NCBI RefSeq assembly: GCF_007565055.1
Contig: NC_044553.1
Location: 100,787,858-100,851,857 of the forward strand
DNA length: 64,000 bases
From: Rhinopithecus roxellana
Lineage: Eukaryota > Chordata > Mammalia > Primates > Cercopithecidae
Reading direction: 5' to 3'
Shown here: piece by piece, positions 1 to 11,599 of the stretch
Layout of the letters: each line of letters opens with the position of its first letter
How positions within the stretch are numbered: the stretch's first letter is position 1
Made by a program: the position numbers and the translations under genes
Notes under the pieces: generated by a model
Told to the model about the DNA's origin: nothing
What the model saw: the letters and a program-made list of their open reading frames with translations, nothing else
Databases searched by the model: none

Positions 1-944
1 TGCCCTCAACTTACTTATGTTCTCTAAGGGAGGTGGTTTTTACAGCAGCTAATTTAAATGGTATATCATATCACTCCCTAATACTTTTAGGATGTATGTT
101 AATTTGATCAGGGAGTAAAATAAGCCCATTTTAGCTTGAACTATGAGAAGAAGCATTTTCTAAGTCAAATTAAAGTGTACCTCTTGTCCTCTCAGGGGAA
201 CTGAAGAAATCTTTCTTTCTCTACCACCTTGCTCCAGCCCTTTTGATATCCCTGAGAGGAGTCCGAGGTCCTAATTGTGCTTCAGTACAGCAGGTGGAGT
301 TTTCAAAGAGATTCATTGTGGCTACTAACCACATAACCTAAGCTTTGATCAAAACTTCATTCAGGGGGAGGTGTCACAGGTTATATCAATGAGAGTCTGC
401 TTTAGTTAGAAGGTATAATAGTCTAGGCTTACTTGGGAAAATAAAAAGTCTATCCTCATGGTCAAGCTTACATTATATTGGGTTTTGGGGCCAAAATTCC
501 AGATGTAAGCAAGATATTATTTTTGTTATTTTAATTTGTTGACTTCAGAGGAAGGCAGTATTATGCAACCAAGTCAAGATTTCAATATCCCTTGGCCAAA
601 TAGTATTATAGTCACCTTAAGCTCACCATCATTCCCTATAATAACAGATAGAGGTGGATGTTTAACTACTTGAGAAACATTGGTTTTGAAAACATGACAG
701 CATCTTTTCTATACCATATCTAATAGTAATAGCTAATGTGTCAAATACTATACTCAAGGCAGAAATATAGGGCCACCCTTGAAAATGTACTTTTCTTCAC
801 CCTACGTCCAATTTAGTAGCATCCCTGGTGGTTTTAATTGCAGTGATTTCTTGGCTTTGACCTCTTTCCTTCACCTTTGTTAAATCATCATGATCATACA
901 TCCACATTATTGGAACAGAATTTTCACTGGGTCTCCTCAGTTCA
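1..944. other. Unique AT-rich stretch, nothing recognised
   Basis: I see no coding exon, repeat family or RNA gene here. Short open frames on either strand lack recognisable motifs and start in ordinary AT-rich sequence. An old, unrecognisable repeat cannot be excluded. Confidence 0.5.
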
Positions 945-1600
945 GTGCTCCTCTTCAATCCATTCAATCCACTCTCCACAAGGAGCAAAAGTGATCTTAA
1001 AATTCAAATGGAATCATGTCAACACTTTGCTTAAAATCCTTCTGTGATTTCTCATAGCAATAAAATAAAATCTATACACTAGAGCAAAGAGTATAATTTC
1101 TGCATCCGTTGGCCCCTATTTATGTCTCCACTTCTACTTTGTTCCTAACCCACGATCTTGTAGTTACATTGCTCATTTTTCAGTCCTTTCAATGAGCCAA
1201 GCACATTGCCACCTCATGGTCACAGCCTAAGCTCCCCCCTCTAAATGGAATGTTCTCCCCACATGTCATGTGACTAATTCCTTCTATCTTTTGGGTGTCA
1301 ATCTTAAATGTCACCTCCCTATAGAGATCTAATCTGACAAAACTACCTAGAATATGTTCCCCCATTCTCATTCTTGATCTTAGTGTCTTCTTTGGTCTTT
1401 TTGTAACAAATTTCCATGTAAAGTCATTTTGTGCATATATTTACTTGTCTTTTTTGGGGATGGGTATTATGTCTTCCCATAAAATATGTGTTCCAAAAGA
1501 ATAGGTACTGTTACCGTCTTCTTCACTATTATTCCCTCAGCAAAACCTAGTAGAGAATAAAAGATAATCAACATATAATTTTTGAATGAATAAAGGTGAG
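945..1600 (+). mobile_element. L2 LINE fragment
   Basis: The stretch follows the 3' half of the mammalian L2 consensus in order: 'aagtgatctt', 'ggaatcatgtcaacactttgc', 'ttaaaatccttctgtgattt', 'catggtcacagcc', 'ggaatgttctcccc' and 'aatgtcacctccc'. It ends in the L2-type tail 'tttttgaatgaataaagg'. It is heavily diverged and contains no usable reading frame. L2 has been inactive since early mammalian evolution, so this is an ancient fossil. The 5' boundary is approximate. Confidence 0.75.
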
Positions 1601-1676
1601 TTCTCAAGCTTTGAAATTTTCATGTATGTGATATTTAAGACAGAAATTTATTAGGATGGTCATAACACTATTGACC

Positions 1677-1965
1677 TTTTTTTGAGATGGAGTCCCACTC
1701 TGTCGCCCAGGCTCAAGTGCAGTGGCATGATCTCAGCTCACTGCAACCTCTGCCTCCAAGGTTCAAGTGATTCTCCTGCCTCAACCTCCCTAGTAGCTGG
1801 GATTACAGGCACATGGCACCACACCTGGATGAGTTTTGTATTTTTAGTGAAGACAGGGTTTTGCCATGTTTGCCAGGCTGGTCTCGAACTCCTGACCTCA
1901 GGTGACCCACCCACCTCGGCCTCCCAAAGTGCTGGGATTACAGACGTGAACCACTACGTCTGGCC
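1677..1965 (-). mobile_element. Alu SINE (older S/J type), minus strand
   Basis: A full-length Alu reads in reverse: a T run, then 'gagatggagtcccactctg', 'ctcactgcaacctctgcctcc', 'gtagctgggattacaggc', and finally 'ctcccaaagtgctgggatt'. The flanks carry a degraded target-site duplication, 'attgacctttt' before and 'attgactttta' after. CpG sites are largely decayed, so this is older than the AluY copies elsewhere in the window. The 99-codon plus-strand open frame over it is a translated Alu and not a gene. Confidence 0.95.
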
Positions 1966-1984
1966 CATTATTGACTTTTAAACC

Positions 1985-2085
1985 AAATAGTAACATGTAA
2001 ATCTATATACATACATATGTGTATATATACTTTCTGTATACATATATTTGTATATGCATATATATTCTCTGTAGACATAATTGTT
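1985..2085. repeat. TA/CATA-rich low-complexity tract
   Basis: Alternating TA, CATA and GTATA runs (for example 'tatatacatacatatgtgta') form an imperfect microsatellite directly after the Alu flank. It is probably unstable in length. No function is inferred. Confidence 0.8.
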
Positions 2086-2209
2086 ATTTGTGATAGTTAT
2101 GTTCTATAATGTTTATTTCAACACTGATATAGCAAACACTGGATAATTGCTCTTAGAGGAAATATGGAACTAGGTTCCTGCAAGCCCTCTGCTCACAAAA
2201 TTTTTATTA

Positions 2210-2420
2210 ATCAATACATAACCTTGTTACCATTTTCTCTTTTATTGTTTAGGCAAGAAAACTTAAGATCTACCTCTTAGCAAGTTTCAAGTATGCATTA
2301 TAGTATTGTTAACTATGAGCATCATGCTGTACGTTAGATTTCTAGAGCTTAATTTGTTTTGCATAACTGAAACTTTATACACTTTGACCAACTTCCCATT
2401 TCTCCCTTCCACTATTTAAA
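2210..2420 (-). mobile_element. Old L1 3'-end fragment
   Basis: The text 'ttaagatctacctcttagca', 'tagtattgttaactatgagc', 'atgctgtacgttagatttct' and 'ataactgaaactttatacac' is the reverse complement of the 3'UTR of mid-age L1 families (L1MA/L1MB type). Only the 3' end is present. No duplication was found at the ends. Confidence 0.7.
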
Positions 2421-3599
2421 GCCATAAAACCTCCCAAACAAAACCATGTAACTTTGTTTTATGTGTGTTGTGATATAAAGACACCTTATTTAACATGTTG
2501 TTGATTCATTAACGTTGAACTTATGGACAACCGGTCTATAACTCATGCCTGAACAAAGCTTAGCAATATATATTTTTCCATAAGGCCATGGCAGCTTTCC
2601 TGTGTTCCAGAACACTAGAAAGCATTTCAACACTACAGTTTGGAGCCATTTGGAGCTATTTAAAATTAAATAGCAAAATTATCGACAAAAAATCCCATGC
2701 AAAAATACAAGAAATATGGCACTAAATGGACTACCAAAGTGTTAAGGTGTTGGAAAAGTATGACACTTTCTAGTAGTACGAGAGCTGAAACAACAACAAG
2801 AACAACAAGATCATTGTAGGTAGCCAGGGGCAAACACCAAGAAGCTACAAACTGAAGGGTTTCAAGAAAAGTGAGTCAAATATTACATGATTTCTGATTT
2901 TGACCATCTCTGAACACTTTCTGATTTCAAAATATGAAATTTATTAGAGAAGGTACGTAATACTCATGGTATTTTTCATGTGTCTGACTAGATTTGCTTT
3001 GGTGCATTTTAAGAAAGATGGGGAAAGCAAATCTCTAATTTTATACTCTATTGGGCTGTCCCTTCAGCATTTCCAGTGACAATTTTATGGAAGTCGATTA
3101 CTGAACTAAAATTAAGCTCTTGAGTGATTTAATGATATTAACTTCAGGTAAGTCTCATTTTGATATGTCTAATAATGATGTAACACACTGCATTCTTGAA
3201 GTCTGCTGGAGATATTGATTACACATCAGGAATGCATTTAAACTAATTCATAAGATTCTTGTCAAATCAGTTTTCTGGCAGTTTATGTAATAAAAAACAT
3301 GATGAGTGATTAGGAAGCATCACTTTATATAGAGGGTCTCCCCTAAAAGCCCTTCTATTATATTGTATGGATGTGCTGTCTTGATGAAATAGTAAACCAA
3401 TTTACCCTTAGTCATGGTATTTCACTCATATTTAACATAGAGAGGTGTCTATACTCTTGTGTTGTTCAACAATATAAGCCTAGGTTACCTGATTCATTTA
3501 TGCTTCATCTACTTTCATTCTGACAACAGCAATTTATCATCTTGTAAGACATAGAAGAATAGGTAAACTTCCCATTGATAGTATCTAATAATGTTGCAC
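2421..3599. other. Mostly unassigned sequence
   Basis: No gene is visible. The part from about 2490 to 2860 ('ttgattcattaacgttgaac', 'aacaacaacaagaacaacaa') has the feel of a degraded DNA-transposon fossil, but I cannot name the family. The rest is unique AT-rich sequence. Confidence 0.4.
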
Positions 3600-3790
3600 A
3601 TTCTTGAATTTTATAAATTATTTTCATAACCATGTTTCATTTAGTAAACTTAAAAATTACATGGAGTAGATTCAGATACTATTTTGACCACTTTATATAA
3701 TGAAAATTGAAGTTCAGAGGATTAAGTGCCCTGTCTAAGCTACCATAGTTAGTAAGTTTAAATTCAGATTTTATTTTTTAGTGTGCCTTC
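3600..3790 (-). mobile_element. MIR SINE
   Basis: The reverse complement of the MIR core is visible in order: 'gaaaattgaagttcagagga', 'ttaagtgccctgtctaagct' and 'agttagtaagtttaaattcag'. These correspond to the usual 'gaggaaactgaggc', 'taacttgcccaaggtca' and 'agctagtaagtggcag' segments. It is diverged, as expected of an ancient SINE. Confidence 0.65.
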
Positions 3791-3900
3791 TATGTAGTAT
3801 ATTTCATCTTTTTATGCTTAGGAAACTAAAGAATAAGAGAAATCAAATTTTGAGAAAACAAATTTTGACAACAAACTAAATCTCGTATGTTCTTGAGGGT

Positions 3901-3933
3901 AAAATAATAATAATAATTTATTATTATTATTAT
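3901..3933. repeat. (AAT)n/(ATT)n palindromic microsatellite
   Basis: About five AAT units are followed at once by about five ATT units, giving a near-perfect inverted repeat with a stem of about 13 bp. It sits at the 3' end of a minus-strand L1 and probably grew from its A-rich tail. Confidence 0.85.
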
Positions 3934-4622
3934 ACTTTAAGTTCTAGGGTACATGTGCACAATGTGCAGGTTCGTTACATATGTATACATGTGCCATGTT
4001 GGTGTGCTGCATCCATTAACTCGTCATTTACATTAGGTATATCTGCTAATGCTATCCCTCCTCCCTCCCCCCTCCCCACAATAGGACCCGGTGTGTGATG
4101 TTCCCCTTCCTGTGTCCAAGTGTTCTCATTGTTCAATTCCCACCTATGAGTGAGAACATGCAGTGTTTGGTTTTCTGTTCTTGTGATAGTTTGCTGAGAA
4201 TGATGGTTTCCAGCTATATCCATGTCCTTGCAAAGGACATGAACTCATCCTTTTTTATAGATGCATAGTATTCCATGGTGTGTATGTGCCACATTTTCTT
4301 AATCCAGTCTGTCACTGATGGACATTTGAGTTGGTTCCAAGTTTTTGCTATTGTGAATAGTGTTGCAATAAACATACGTGTGTATGTGTCTTTATAGCAG
4401 CATGATTTATAATCCTTTGGGTAGATACCCAGTAATGGGATAGCTAGGTCATATGGTATTTCTAGTTCTAGATCCTTGAGGAACCGCCATACTGTTTTCC
4501 ACAATGGTTGAACTAGTTTACAATCCCACCAACAGTGTAAAAGTGTTCCTATTTCTCCACATCCTCTCCAGCACCTGTTGTTTCCTGACTTTTTAGTGAT
4601 TGCCATTCTAACTGGTGTGAAA
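3934..4622 (-). mobile_element. L1 (LINE-1) 3' fragment, 5'-truncated
   Basis: The reverse strand reads as the last ~140 codons of L1 ORF2 followed by the L1 3'UTR and tail. The minus-strand frame 4214-4639 contains typical ORF2 C-terminal motifs (CWRGCGEIGTLLHCWWDCK, YTRMFIATLFTIAKTWNQL, DWIKKMWHIHTMEYYASIKK). The 3'UTR keeps the G-rich tract (C-rich on this strand at 4058-4078) and the 'gggtacatgtgcac' end. Truncation lies just upstream of 'tcacaccagttagaatggc'. The 3'UTR lacks the duplication seen in the two youngest L1 copies of this window, so it belongs to an older primate L1PA-type subfamily. Confidence 0.92.
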
Positions 4623-4851
4623 CTATTATTTTGAGCCAAATCCTAAAATAAATAAAAATATCAAAAGTTTCCATATATTATTATAGTTTTAAAAAAGCAA
4701 AACATCTGTTAATGAGGTGGCTTTCATACCATAACAATTGTAAATATGCTATAAAGTGATGAATTCTATCCAATTAAAATATAGAAACATTCAGTTAATT
4801 ATCAAGATGATCCACAAATAACAGAGTTCAGAATTGGTCAAGGTGGTAATT

Positions 4852-4911
4852 AGCAAGTTCTGAATTACACTAACAAGTTCTGAATTACAGAGACAAGTTC
4901 TGCATGAAGTA
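4852..4911. repeat. Imperfect 20-bp tandem repeat, about 3 units
   Basis: Two close units, 'agcaagttctgaattacact' and 'aacaagttctgaattacaga', are followed by a decayed third, 'gacaagttctgcatgaagta'. This is a small local amplification in otherwise unique sequence. Confidence 0.8.
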
Positions 4912-5709
4912 GAGAAGGTTATAACAAGAGCTAGAGAAATAGATAAAAGAAAGGTTAAATTAGCAGTTTTCTATCCTATTTCCAACACTTAAATTATCTG
5001 AAGGGATGCTATGCTGTCAGATTCTCAAAAAAATTTTCATAACAAATTTTATTTCAATTTGTGATTATTCCAAGTGCCTGTAATCATTCCAAGTGCCCAT
5101 ACACAGGTGTCATAGAACACTTCTGTAGTAAGTGTTACAAACTCAAAACAGTGCTACATTTGTATCACTCCAGGCAGGTTAGGAGGCACAACTTGATACA
5201 TCTTGATATAATCCATCTGCACTCATCCTGCCCCATCTCAGCAGATTCCTGTGGATGGAGCTCTTAGATTGGAAAGACATGTATCCCCTCCTAAAGAGGA
5301 ATACTGAAAAAACTCCCTTGCTGTTACTCTGAAGATACAAATTCTCCCTTCCCAGTCATACTCCTCCCTAGAGAGCCAGCCCCAAAGCCCTACCTATCCT
5401 GCCTGTGCCCTGTGGTTTTACACTCTCCCAGGGTCATTGCTAATTAAAGCTGAACCAATCAGATTCCATTAGAAATCTGAGTGACGTGGAGTCTAAATCA
5501 GTGAAACATATGTACTAACTTGAAAGAGAGATTATGTAGAGCTGGGAAAGCCATTTTAATATTTCTACCATAAAAGACCTGCAGCAGAGGAGCTAAGCAG
5601 TAGTGAAAAATAGGAGGAGGAGGCCAAGGTGATTGTACTACTTTGACCACAGACAGGGAAAGAGACTTTTTGGTTTTCCAGTTCTCAGTTTTCCTGTTTG
5701 GACTTCCTA

Positions 5710-5767
5710 CCCTGGTGTTCTCTGCTTCAGTAAGATATCCCTGGTGTTCTCTGCTTCAGTAAGATAT
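5710..5767. repeat. Perfect 29-bp tandem duplication
   Basis: The 29-bp unit at 5710-5738 (starting 'ccctggtgttctctgcttca') is repeated without change at 5739-5767 and followed by a 5-bp partial third start ('ccctg'). Identity of the copies implies a recent replication-slippage event. Confidence 0.95.
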
Positions 5768-6264
5768 CCCTGTATTACTAGGATAAGGAATGCTTAAGTC
5801 TGTTGAAATGAACTTCTATTTGTTCCAATCAAATAGTCCCTGATTATGGCAACACAAGCTGATCCGAAATTAGCAGCAACCCTGTGCCAAGTGACCAGAC
5901 AGCCTCAGACTGGGTTCCAGTCAAATCCGATTAAGTTACCTCTCCCTACAGGAGAAAATATCACGTTTACTCTAATACCCTTTCAGCAGGGTTTTAGCAA
6001 CACTGGTGTGTCTTATTCGCTCATAGTTGTAAAATTGCAGAATTTTCTACCTGGAATGGAGCCTTAATAATCACATTTAGCTCTCTTATTTTGTGAATCA
6101 GAGAATTGAGATGCAATCTTGATCAAGGGCTTGGGAAATTCCTGGCTTGGGTCTCTTCATTTAATCTCTCTCCACAGGACCTTTACTGTCTACTGGTAGA
6201 GGGGTCTTTTGAGTTTTCTTCCCTTGTAAAGGGAAGGTTCTGCTGCCCATAAAACCTTCAGCTA

Positions 6265-6735
6265 ACTTTGTGGATCTAGTAAGAATCATGTTCAGCTGCA
6301 TGTAACAACATGTCAGATACAACAGTGGCTTAAACTTATGAAGATATATTTTATTCCATGTAAAATAAGTTTGGAGATGTGCAGTCTGGGGAAGATATGG
6401 TGACCCCATGATCATCAGGGACTCATCCTCCATCTCTATTTCTGCCCTTCCAATCTTATCTGGCTTCCGTCTGCTCTTCCATTCTTATTATTTGGTTTCC
6501 ATGTCCAGGATCACCACAATAGTCCAAAATGGTGTTTGAAGACTCACCCTTCATATCTGCATTCTAGGAGGTAGGGTGTGGGAAAAGGAAGGGGCAAAGT
6601 GACACATGCCAGCTGTCTGTCTTCTCCTTCTATAGATTTTGCTTACTTCTCACTGGTCATAGCTCAGTGAAGTGGCCACTTTAATCTCAAGATAAGCTGG
6701 GAAGTGCATTATTTTAACTAGGCACATTGCCACCC
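6265..6735. mobile_element. Ancient interspersed repeat, family not certain
   Basis: The order 'cagctgcatgtaacaacatg', 'acaacagtggcttaaactta', 'gtgaccccatgatcatcagg', 'ggcttccgtc', 'tgcattctaggaggtaggg' and 'ttaactaggcacattgccac' matches a widespread old mammalian repeat that I recognise as text but cannot name with confidence. It is strongly diverged and has no coding potential. Confidence 0.5.
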
Positions 6736-8810
6736 TAAATAAAATTGGAGTTCTCTTACTAATAAAGAAAGGGTAAATGAATGTTGAAGCAGCAATGAGA
6801 AATCTATGCCATACTTTTCTGGGCTTTTTCTCTAGTGGATATCTTAGAATGTTCCCATGATTAGGAGGCATCCTAAACTGTTGGGGAAATTCTTTCTGAG
6901 TCATCTCCTTTTCCTGTTAGATCTCCCCATCCCCCTAAACAATGTCAGTCTGAACCTCTGTCTAATTCTAATATCCACCCACTATGAGCTGACTCCTTTT
7001 ATCCTCTCTTGGCAGAGGTTTTGCTATAGTACATGTCGACACCAGCAATAGTAAAATGCATACCCCAAATATGCTCTATTTACTGTCTTTTGGAAAATGC
7101 TTTTCATATCATTACAGAATACTAAGTAGGAGAAAGAAACTCCTTAGTTAGTGGTAAGGCAATCTCTACTTCTCTTCAGAAGGTTGTCTGTAGAATGATG
7201 ATAATAACAGTCTCAACCAATAAGATGTTTTATCATGATGATATAAGTTAATGTGGAAAACACTTAGGACACTGTTTTGGAACAAAATAAGTCCCCTATG
7301 AATGTCTGTTATTGTTATTATTCATTAATATTATGATTATTATTGTTATCAACACATGGCTTTTTTTAATAGTGAGGAATATTTAATGATCAGCTAGGAA
7401 AAAGATATTCTTGTCTCCTAAACAAAAATTCCTCCCAGGAGAACTATTAATGGGTCTATAAAGCAAGGGAGAGGCATTATATTCAGGAAGCCGCAGCAAG
7501 AACAGCTATATAATACCATACATGCTTTACCAAGTCACCTAGTTGGTAAAGTGGTACTGTACAGTGTGAATGTTGGGAGACATGATTCCTATAAGGGAAG
7601 CTTCTCGTCTCCAGGAGGCTTTGTGAATCAAGGATGGTGATGAGGTGGCAAGGAAGATGCTTAGGGAAGAATCAACACACAAAACCAGAGGAAAACATGC
7701 TAAACTGTCTCCTTCACAAGTTTTCATAGACTCATTTCTGGTAAGCTGGGTTCCAGGTGTTTGGGGATGAAATTCCTACTGATTGAGTTTCCTAACTACA
7801 TTCCAATAATCCTCATATATGTTTGATGAGCTGCACAGAAATTTAATGTTGTTCTAAATTAAGTGGAGAGGAGAACAGGAATGTGTTAATTATACATAAC
7901 AGTGAACCAAGTGTGAAAACTGAAGCCTGTAAATTTATGCTTTGAAGCATATTTCTTGCTTTAAAAAAAAAAAAGGAAACTAAAAAAATGATGAGACCGT
8001 TTAGTGCCTGAAAAATGTGGGGCACTGGGACATGCTGTAGTTTGAGTTGTACTTTGAACACTGTTAACTTAGTTGTTATTGAGAGGCTGATGTGCCCTCA
8101 AGAGTGAGCATAATTAAAGCCTGATTTGGGAGTCTTTTTTATTTCTGATACGGTTCTAAGAGTGTGTAAGAAAGTTCTGAGGACTGACATTTGAAAAGAA
8201 GCAGAGTGACTTTTGTATCCTGAGTAAATCACTTCCAATGAGGAGACAGGATTATAGACAAGGACAGGAACAAAAGGTTAAGGGGAAAGGAGGATCTTAG
8301 GTGAAAAACATATAAATCTATCAAAATGGTTTATGCTGACATGCTACGAAGGCACATGCAACTAGCAATCACTTTTGCAATAGTCAGGAGAGAGAAATGT
8401 GGACACTTACATGAACTGAAAATTCCTTTCAAGCACCTCTTTGGATCTTCTTTATCTATACTTTGCTTGGAAGTGAACAAAAATAGATCTTTGAGTATGA
8501 TTTTTCGTTTTCCATTGTTGATTAGATCGCAGGATGTCTCACACAAGGAATAGTGATGCTAACCATTTTCTAGTTGAGGAGAAAGGGGACAAGGATTATC
8601 AAGGAAGATCTCCAAAGACCATGAAATTGGAATTCAGGAAAGTAACTGCCTTCCCTCCAACTCTGTGGCCAAGTTTCTCTCCTGCTTTCTCAAAGATTAT
8701 TCAGGTTTCCAAATGTAAAATGAAAATCATTCATTCCACCTATCTCATCTATTTAAGTTAAATAAAGTTTCAATATATAGTAACTGTATAGCAGCTTAGA
8801 AGGTCCCATT
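6736..8810. other. Mostly unique stretch
   Basis: Apart from a MIR at 7190-7325 I see no gene or repeat. The short frames 8326-8553, 8331-8546 and 8534-8761 overlap on both strands without shared motifs and look like chance frames. Confidence 0.5.
7190..7325 (+). mobile_element. MIR SINE, 3' half
   Basis: The segment 'gaatgatgataataacagtc', 'gtggaaaacacttaggacac' and 'tgttattgttattattc' follows the distal half of MIR ('ataatagtacctacctcat', 'taaagcgcttagcacagtg', 'aataaatgttagctattat'). Divergence is high. Confidence 0.6.
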
Positions 8811-8826
8811 AAAAATAGTCTGCTGA

Positions 8827-9632
8827 GACACATGAAAAAATGCTCATCATCACTCGCCATCAGAGAAACGCAAATCAAAACCACAATGAGATACCATCTC
8901 ACACCAGTTAGAATGGCAATCATTAAAAAGTCAGGAAACAACAGGTGTTGGAGAAGATGTGGAGAAATAGGAACACTTTTACACTGTTGGTGGGATTGTA
9001 AACTAGTTCAACCATTATGGAAAACAGTATGGCAATTCCTCAAGGATCTAGAACTAGATGTACCATATGACCCAGCCATCCCAATACTGGGTATATACCC
9101 AAAGGATTATAAATTATTCTACTACAAAGACACATGCACACGTATGTTTATTGCAGCACTATTCACAATAGCAAAGACTTGGAATCAACCCAAATGTCCA
9201 TCTGTGACAGACTGGATTAAGAAAATGTGGCACATATACACCATAGAATACTATGCAGCCATAAAAAAAGGATGAGTTTGCGTCCTTTGTAGGGACATGG
9301 ATGCAGCTGGAAACCATCATTCTTAGCAAACTATCACAAGAAGAGAAAACCAAACACCGCATGTTCTCACTCATAGGTGGGAACTGAACAATGAGATCAC
9401 TTGGACTCGGGAAGGGGAACATCACACACTGGGGCCTATCATGGGGAGGGGGGAGGGGGGAGGGATTGCATTGGGGAGTTATACATGATATAAATGATGA
9501 ATTGATGGGTGCTGACGAGTTGATGGGTGCAGCACACCAACATGGCACAAATATACATATGTAACAAACCTGCACGTTATGCACATGTACCCTAGAACTT
9601 AAAGTATAATAAAAAAGAAAAAAAAAAGAAAA
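8827..9632 (+). mobile_element. Young L1 3' fragment with 16-bp target duplication
   Basis: A 5'-truncated L1 starts inside the ORF2 C-terminal region and runs through the 3'UTR to an A-rich tail. The perfect direct repeat 'aaaaatagtctgctga' flanks it at 8811-8826 and 9633-9648, and its first bases fit the L1 endonuclease preference TT/AAAA. The ORF2 frame 8832-9275 is broken near its end by one extra A in the run at 9263-9269 (seven A, against six in the sister copy at 52.2 kb). The 3'UTR at 9495-9535 holds the duplicated 'gatgggtg' motif shared with the 51.9-53.9 kb copy. It is a dead-on-arrival insertion. Confidence 0.97.
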
Positions 9633-9648
9633 AAAAATAGTCTGCTGA

Positions 9649-11009
9649 ATTTGCAAATTTGCACCAGAGTCTGGAAGATAGGAATATACATATAGATATA
9701 TAAATATAGTACGCGTAAAGTCCGATAGTAATTGATGATCATTTTCTAGTTAGTAACCAAGCCTTACCTAATCAGCAGGATAGCTTAGGGAGTGGGGATG
9801 GAGAGTCAAGGAGCAACCCTACCCAGCAAGTGGGGAAAGACCTGAAAGATGCAGGTGCTATCAACAAACTGTATTTGGATACTGGAACACAGTTGAAGAT
9901 ACTGAGATGAGAACCCTTTCCAAATGGAGGAGAGCATTCCTTGAGGGGAGAAGTATATGAGATTGCTGGTCTGCAATCTTACTGGGAATGAGGGAGAACA
10001 CTCAGATGAATCCATGAAACCAACTTTGATAAAAGGAGCAAATATCATAGGAGGGGAAGGAGGGAGTTGTGGTAGGTCCTTGATGACTTATACAGATAAA
10101 GAACTGGAAAACTACCCTGAAATAACACTTAGACTATCTGCTGCCTACACACCAGCTATAGAGCCTAGATAATATGAAAAACAAAGGGTATTTGAGATCA
10201 AAATACAGGATAATGTGATTTTGTGGCTATGACTGAGATTTCGCAGGATAGTTTCTGTCTGAACTTGGTTGTCGATACTGAAACCCTGACTGGAAGCTTA
10301 AGCCTCCCTGGCTCCAGGCTTTGCAAGGCATCTTTTCTTGGAACCTCAATTCTACCCAGGTTTTCTTTGGCACAGGGTAGGGAGCCATTAAAATTCTTAA
10401 AAAAAGAAAACTGGTTTAATAACACCAATTTGTTATTTTTATGTGCTATTACAAAGGCCTGGGGGTTGGGAGATGGTGTTCAAGGGATTTTGACGCTGAT
10501 CAATGTAACAGAAGTGACCATGAAAGGCAGTAACACCTAACACGCTTTACTGAGCAGCACTTAGTACTGAGTTACCTAAGAGGGGAAGTCTGTCACAGCA
10601 CACGATCATCCAGAGGCTTCAGATGGGGAGCCACCCTCCAGGAGATGAGGAGGGCAAGGGAATCCCTGGGTGAGAGCAAGATCGGAAAGGGTGCTTCCTA
10701 TGTAAGTGATGTCACTCAGCAGTCTGACACAGGTCTCTGGGTCAGAGACCTCCAAAGGGCCATAGCAGTTTGGTTATATAACCACAGTGTTCTACCTTAT
10801 CAATGGGTAACAGCTGCCAGGTAAGATTTCACAGAGTACGCAAAGCAGGCAGGCTCTAAACAGTTAAAACTCTGTGTTTTTGAAACAACTGAACATGTCA
10901 AGTTTAAGGTTGGTGCTAGTGGGCTTTTGAACTGATGGGTCTTAGCCTGCAGTGAAGAAATGAACAAACTGACGTATACAGAGAAGTAATCTTTGGTTCA
11001 TTTATATAA
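9649..11009. other. Unique stretch, nothing recognised
   Basis: No gene, RNA or repeat family is recognised. A 105-codon frame at 10223-10540 overlaps a 76-codon frame on the opposite strand and lacks domain motifs. It is probably a chance frame in locally GC-richer sequence. Confidence 0.5.
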
Positions 11010-11440
11010 CAGCTATAATAAATGCTTATTATAAAAAATTTCAAACAATACAAAAAGTAAAAAGAGGAAAGGAAAAACTACTCTGTATCTTTCAACCCAT
11101 AGATAAGTACCATTAAGATTTTGGTCTGTATTAATATTTGTACACTGTGCATACACACACACACACAATATAAACACATTGTTGTAGACATAAGTATAGA
11201 TCTGTATAATTTTTATTTTTGCATAGAATTTTGTGTGTATGCTTATATTATAGTTTACTTTGAAAAATCCTTGTTGATATATATTTAGGTTAATCCATTT
11301 TTTTACTAATATAAACAATTCTTCAATTACCAAACTTGCATTCATTTTCCAATTTTCATAAATTCCTAGAAGTGGGCTTACTGAATCAAAGTGTATGCAC
11401 ATTTAACCTTTTTTTTTATACCAATTGCTACATTGCCTTT
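11010..11440 (-). mobile_element. Old L1-type (L1M/HAL1-like) fragment
   Basis: Text such as 'aaaatttcaaacaatacaaa', 'ccattaagattttggtctgt', 'ttcctagaagtgggcttact' and 'gaatcaaagtgtatgcacat' is the wording of reverse-strand fragments of old LINE-1 relatives. A short (CA)n run lies at 11154-11167. The frame 11013-11402 on the minus strand is a decayed remnant without conserved motifs. Confidence 0.55.
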
Positions 11441-11599
11441 CAAATTTTTATTAATTTATTCTTCATGTTATATTTATGAACTTTAGATTAAGTTAGAAGG
11501 GCTTATAATAAAAGTTAAAATAGAAACTGAATTGACACATGTAAAAGTTGCTACGGGGAAAACTTTTCTCTTAAAATTATATTTGGAACAAGAAGGTGA

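Larger units (their letters stand above)
4623..6264. other. Unique stretch with two small tandem repeats
   Basis: No gene or repeat family is recognised apart from the tandem duplications listed separately at 4852-4911 and 5710-5767. A 73-codon frame at 5846-6067 has no recognisable motif. Confidence 0.5.

Noticed and set aside
1682..1981. 99-codon plus-strand open frame
   Set aside because: It is a translation of a reverse-oriented Alu and is seen in thousands of Alu copies.
5846..6067. 73-codon frame as a possible small gene
   Set aside because: No motif, no splice context and no upstream promoter signal that I can recognise. Such frames are expected by chance.
10223..10540. 105-codon frame as a possible exon
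   Set aside because: An overlapping opposite-strand frame exists, no domain is visible, and there is no supporting repeat or gene context.
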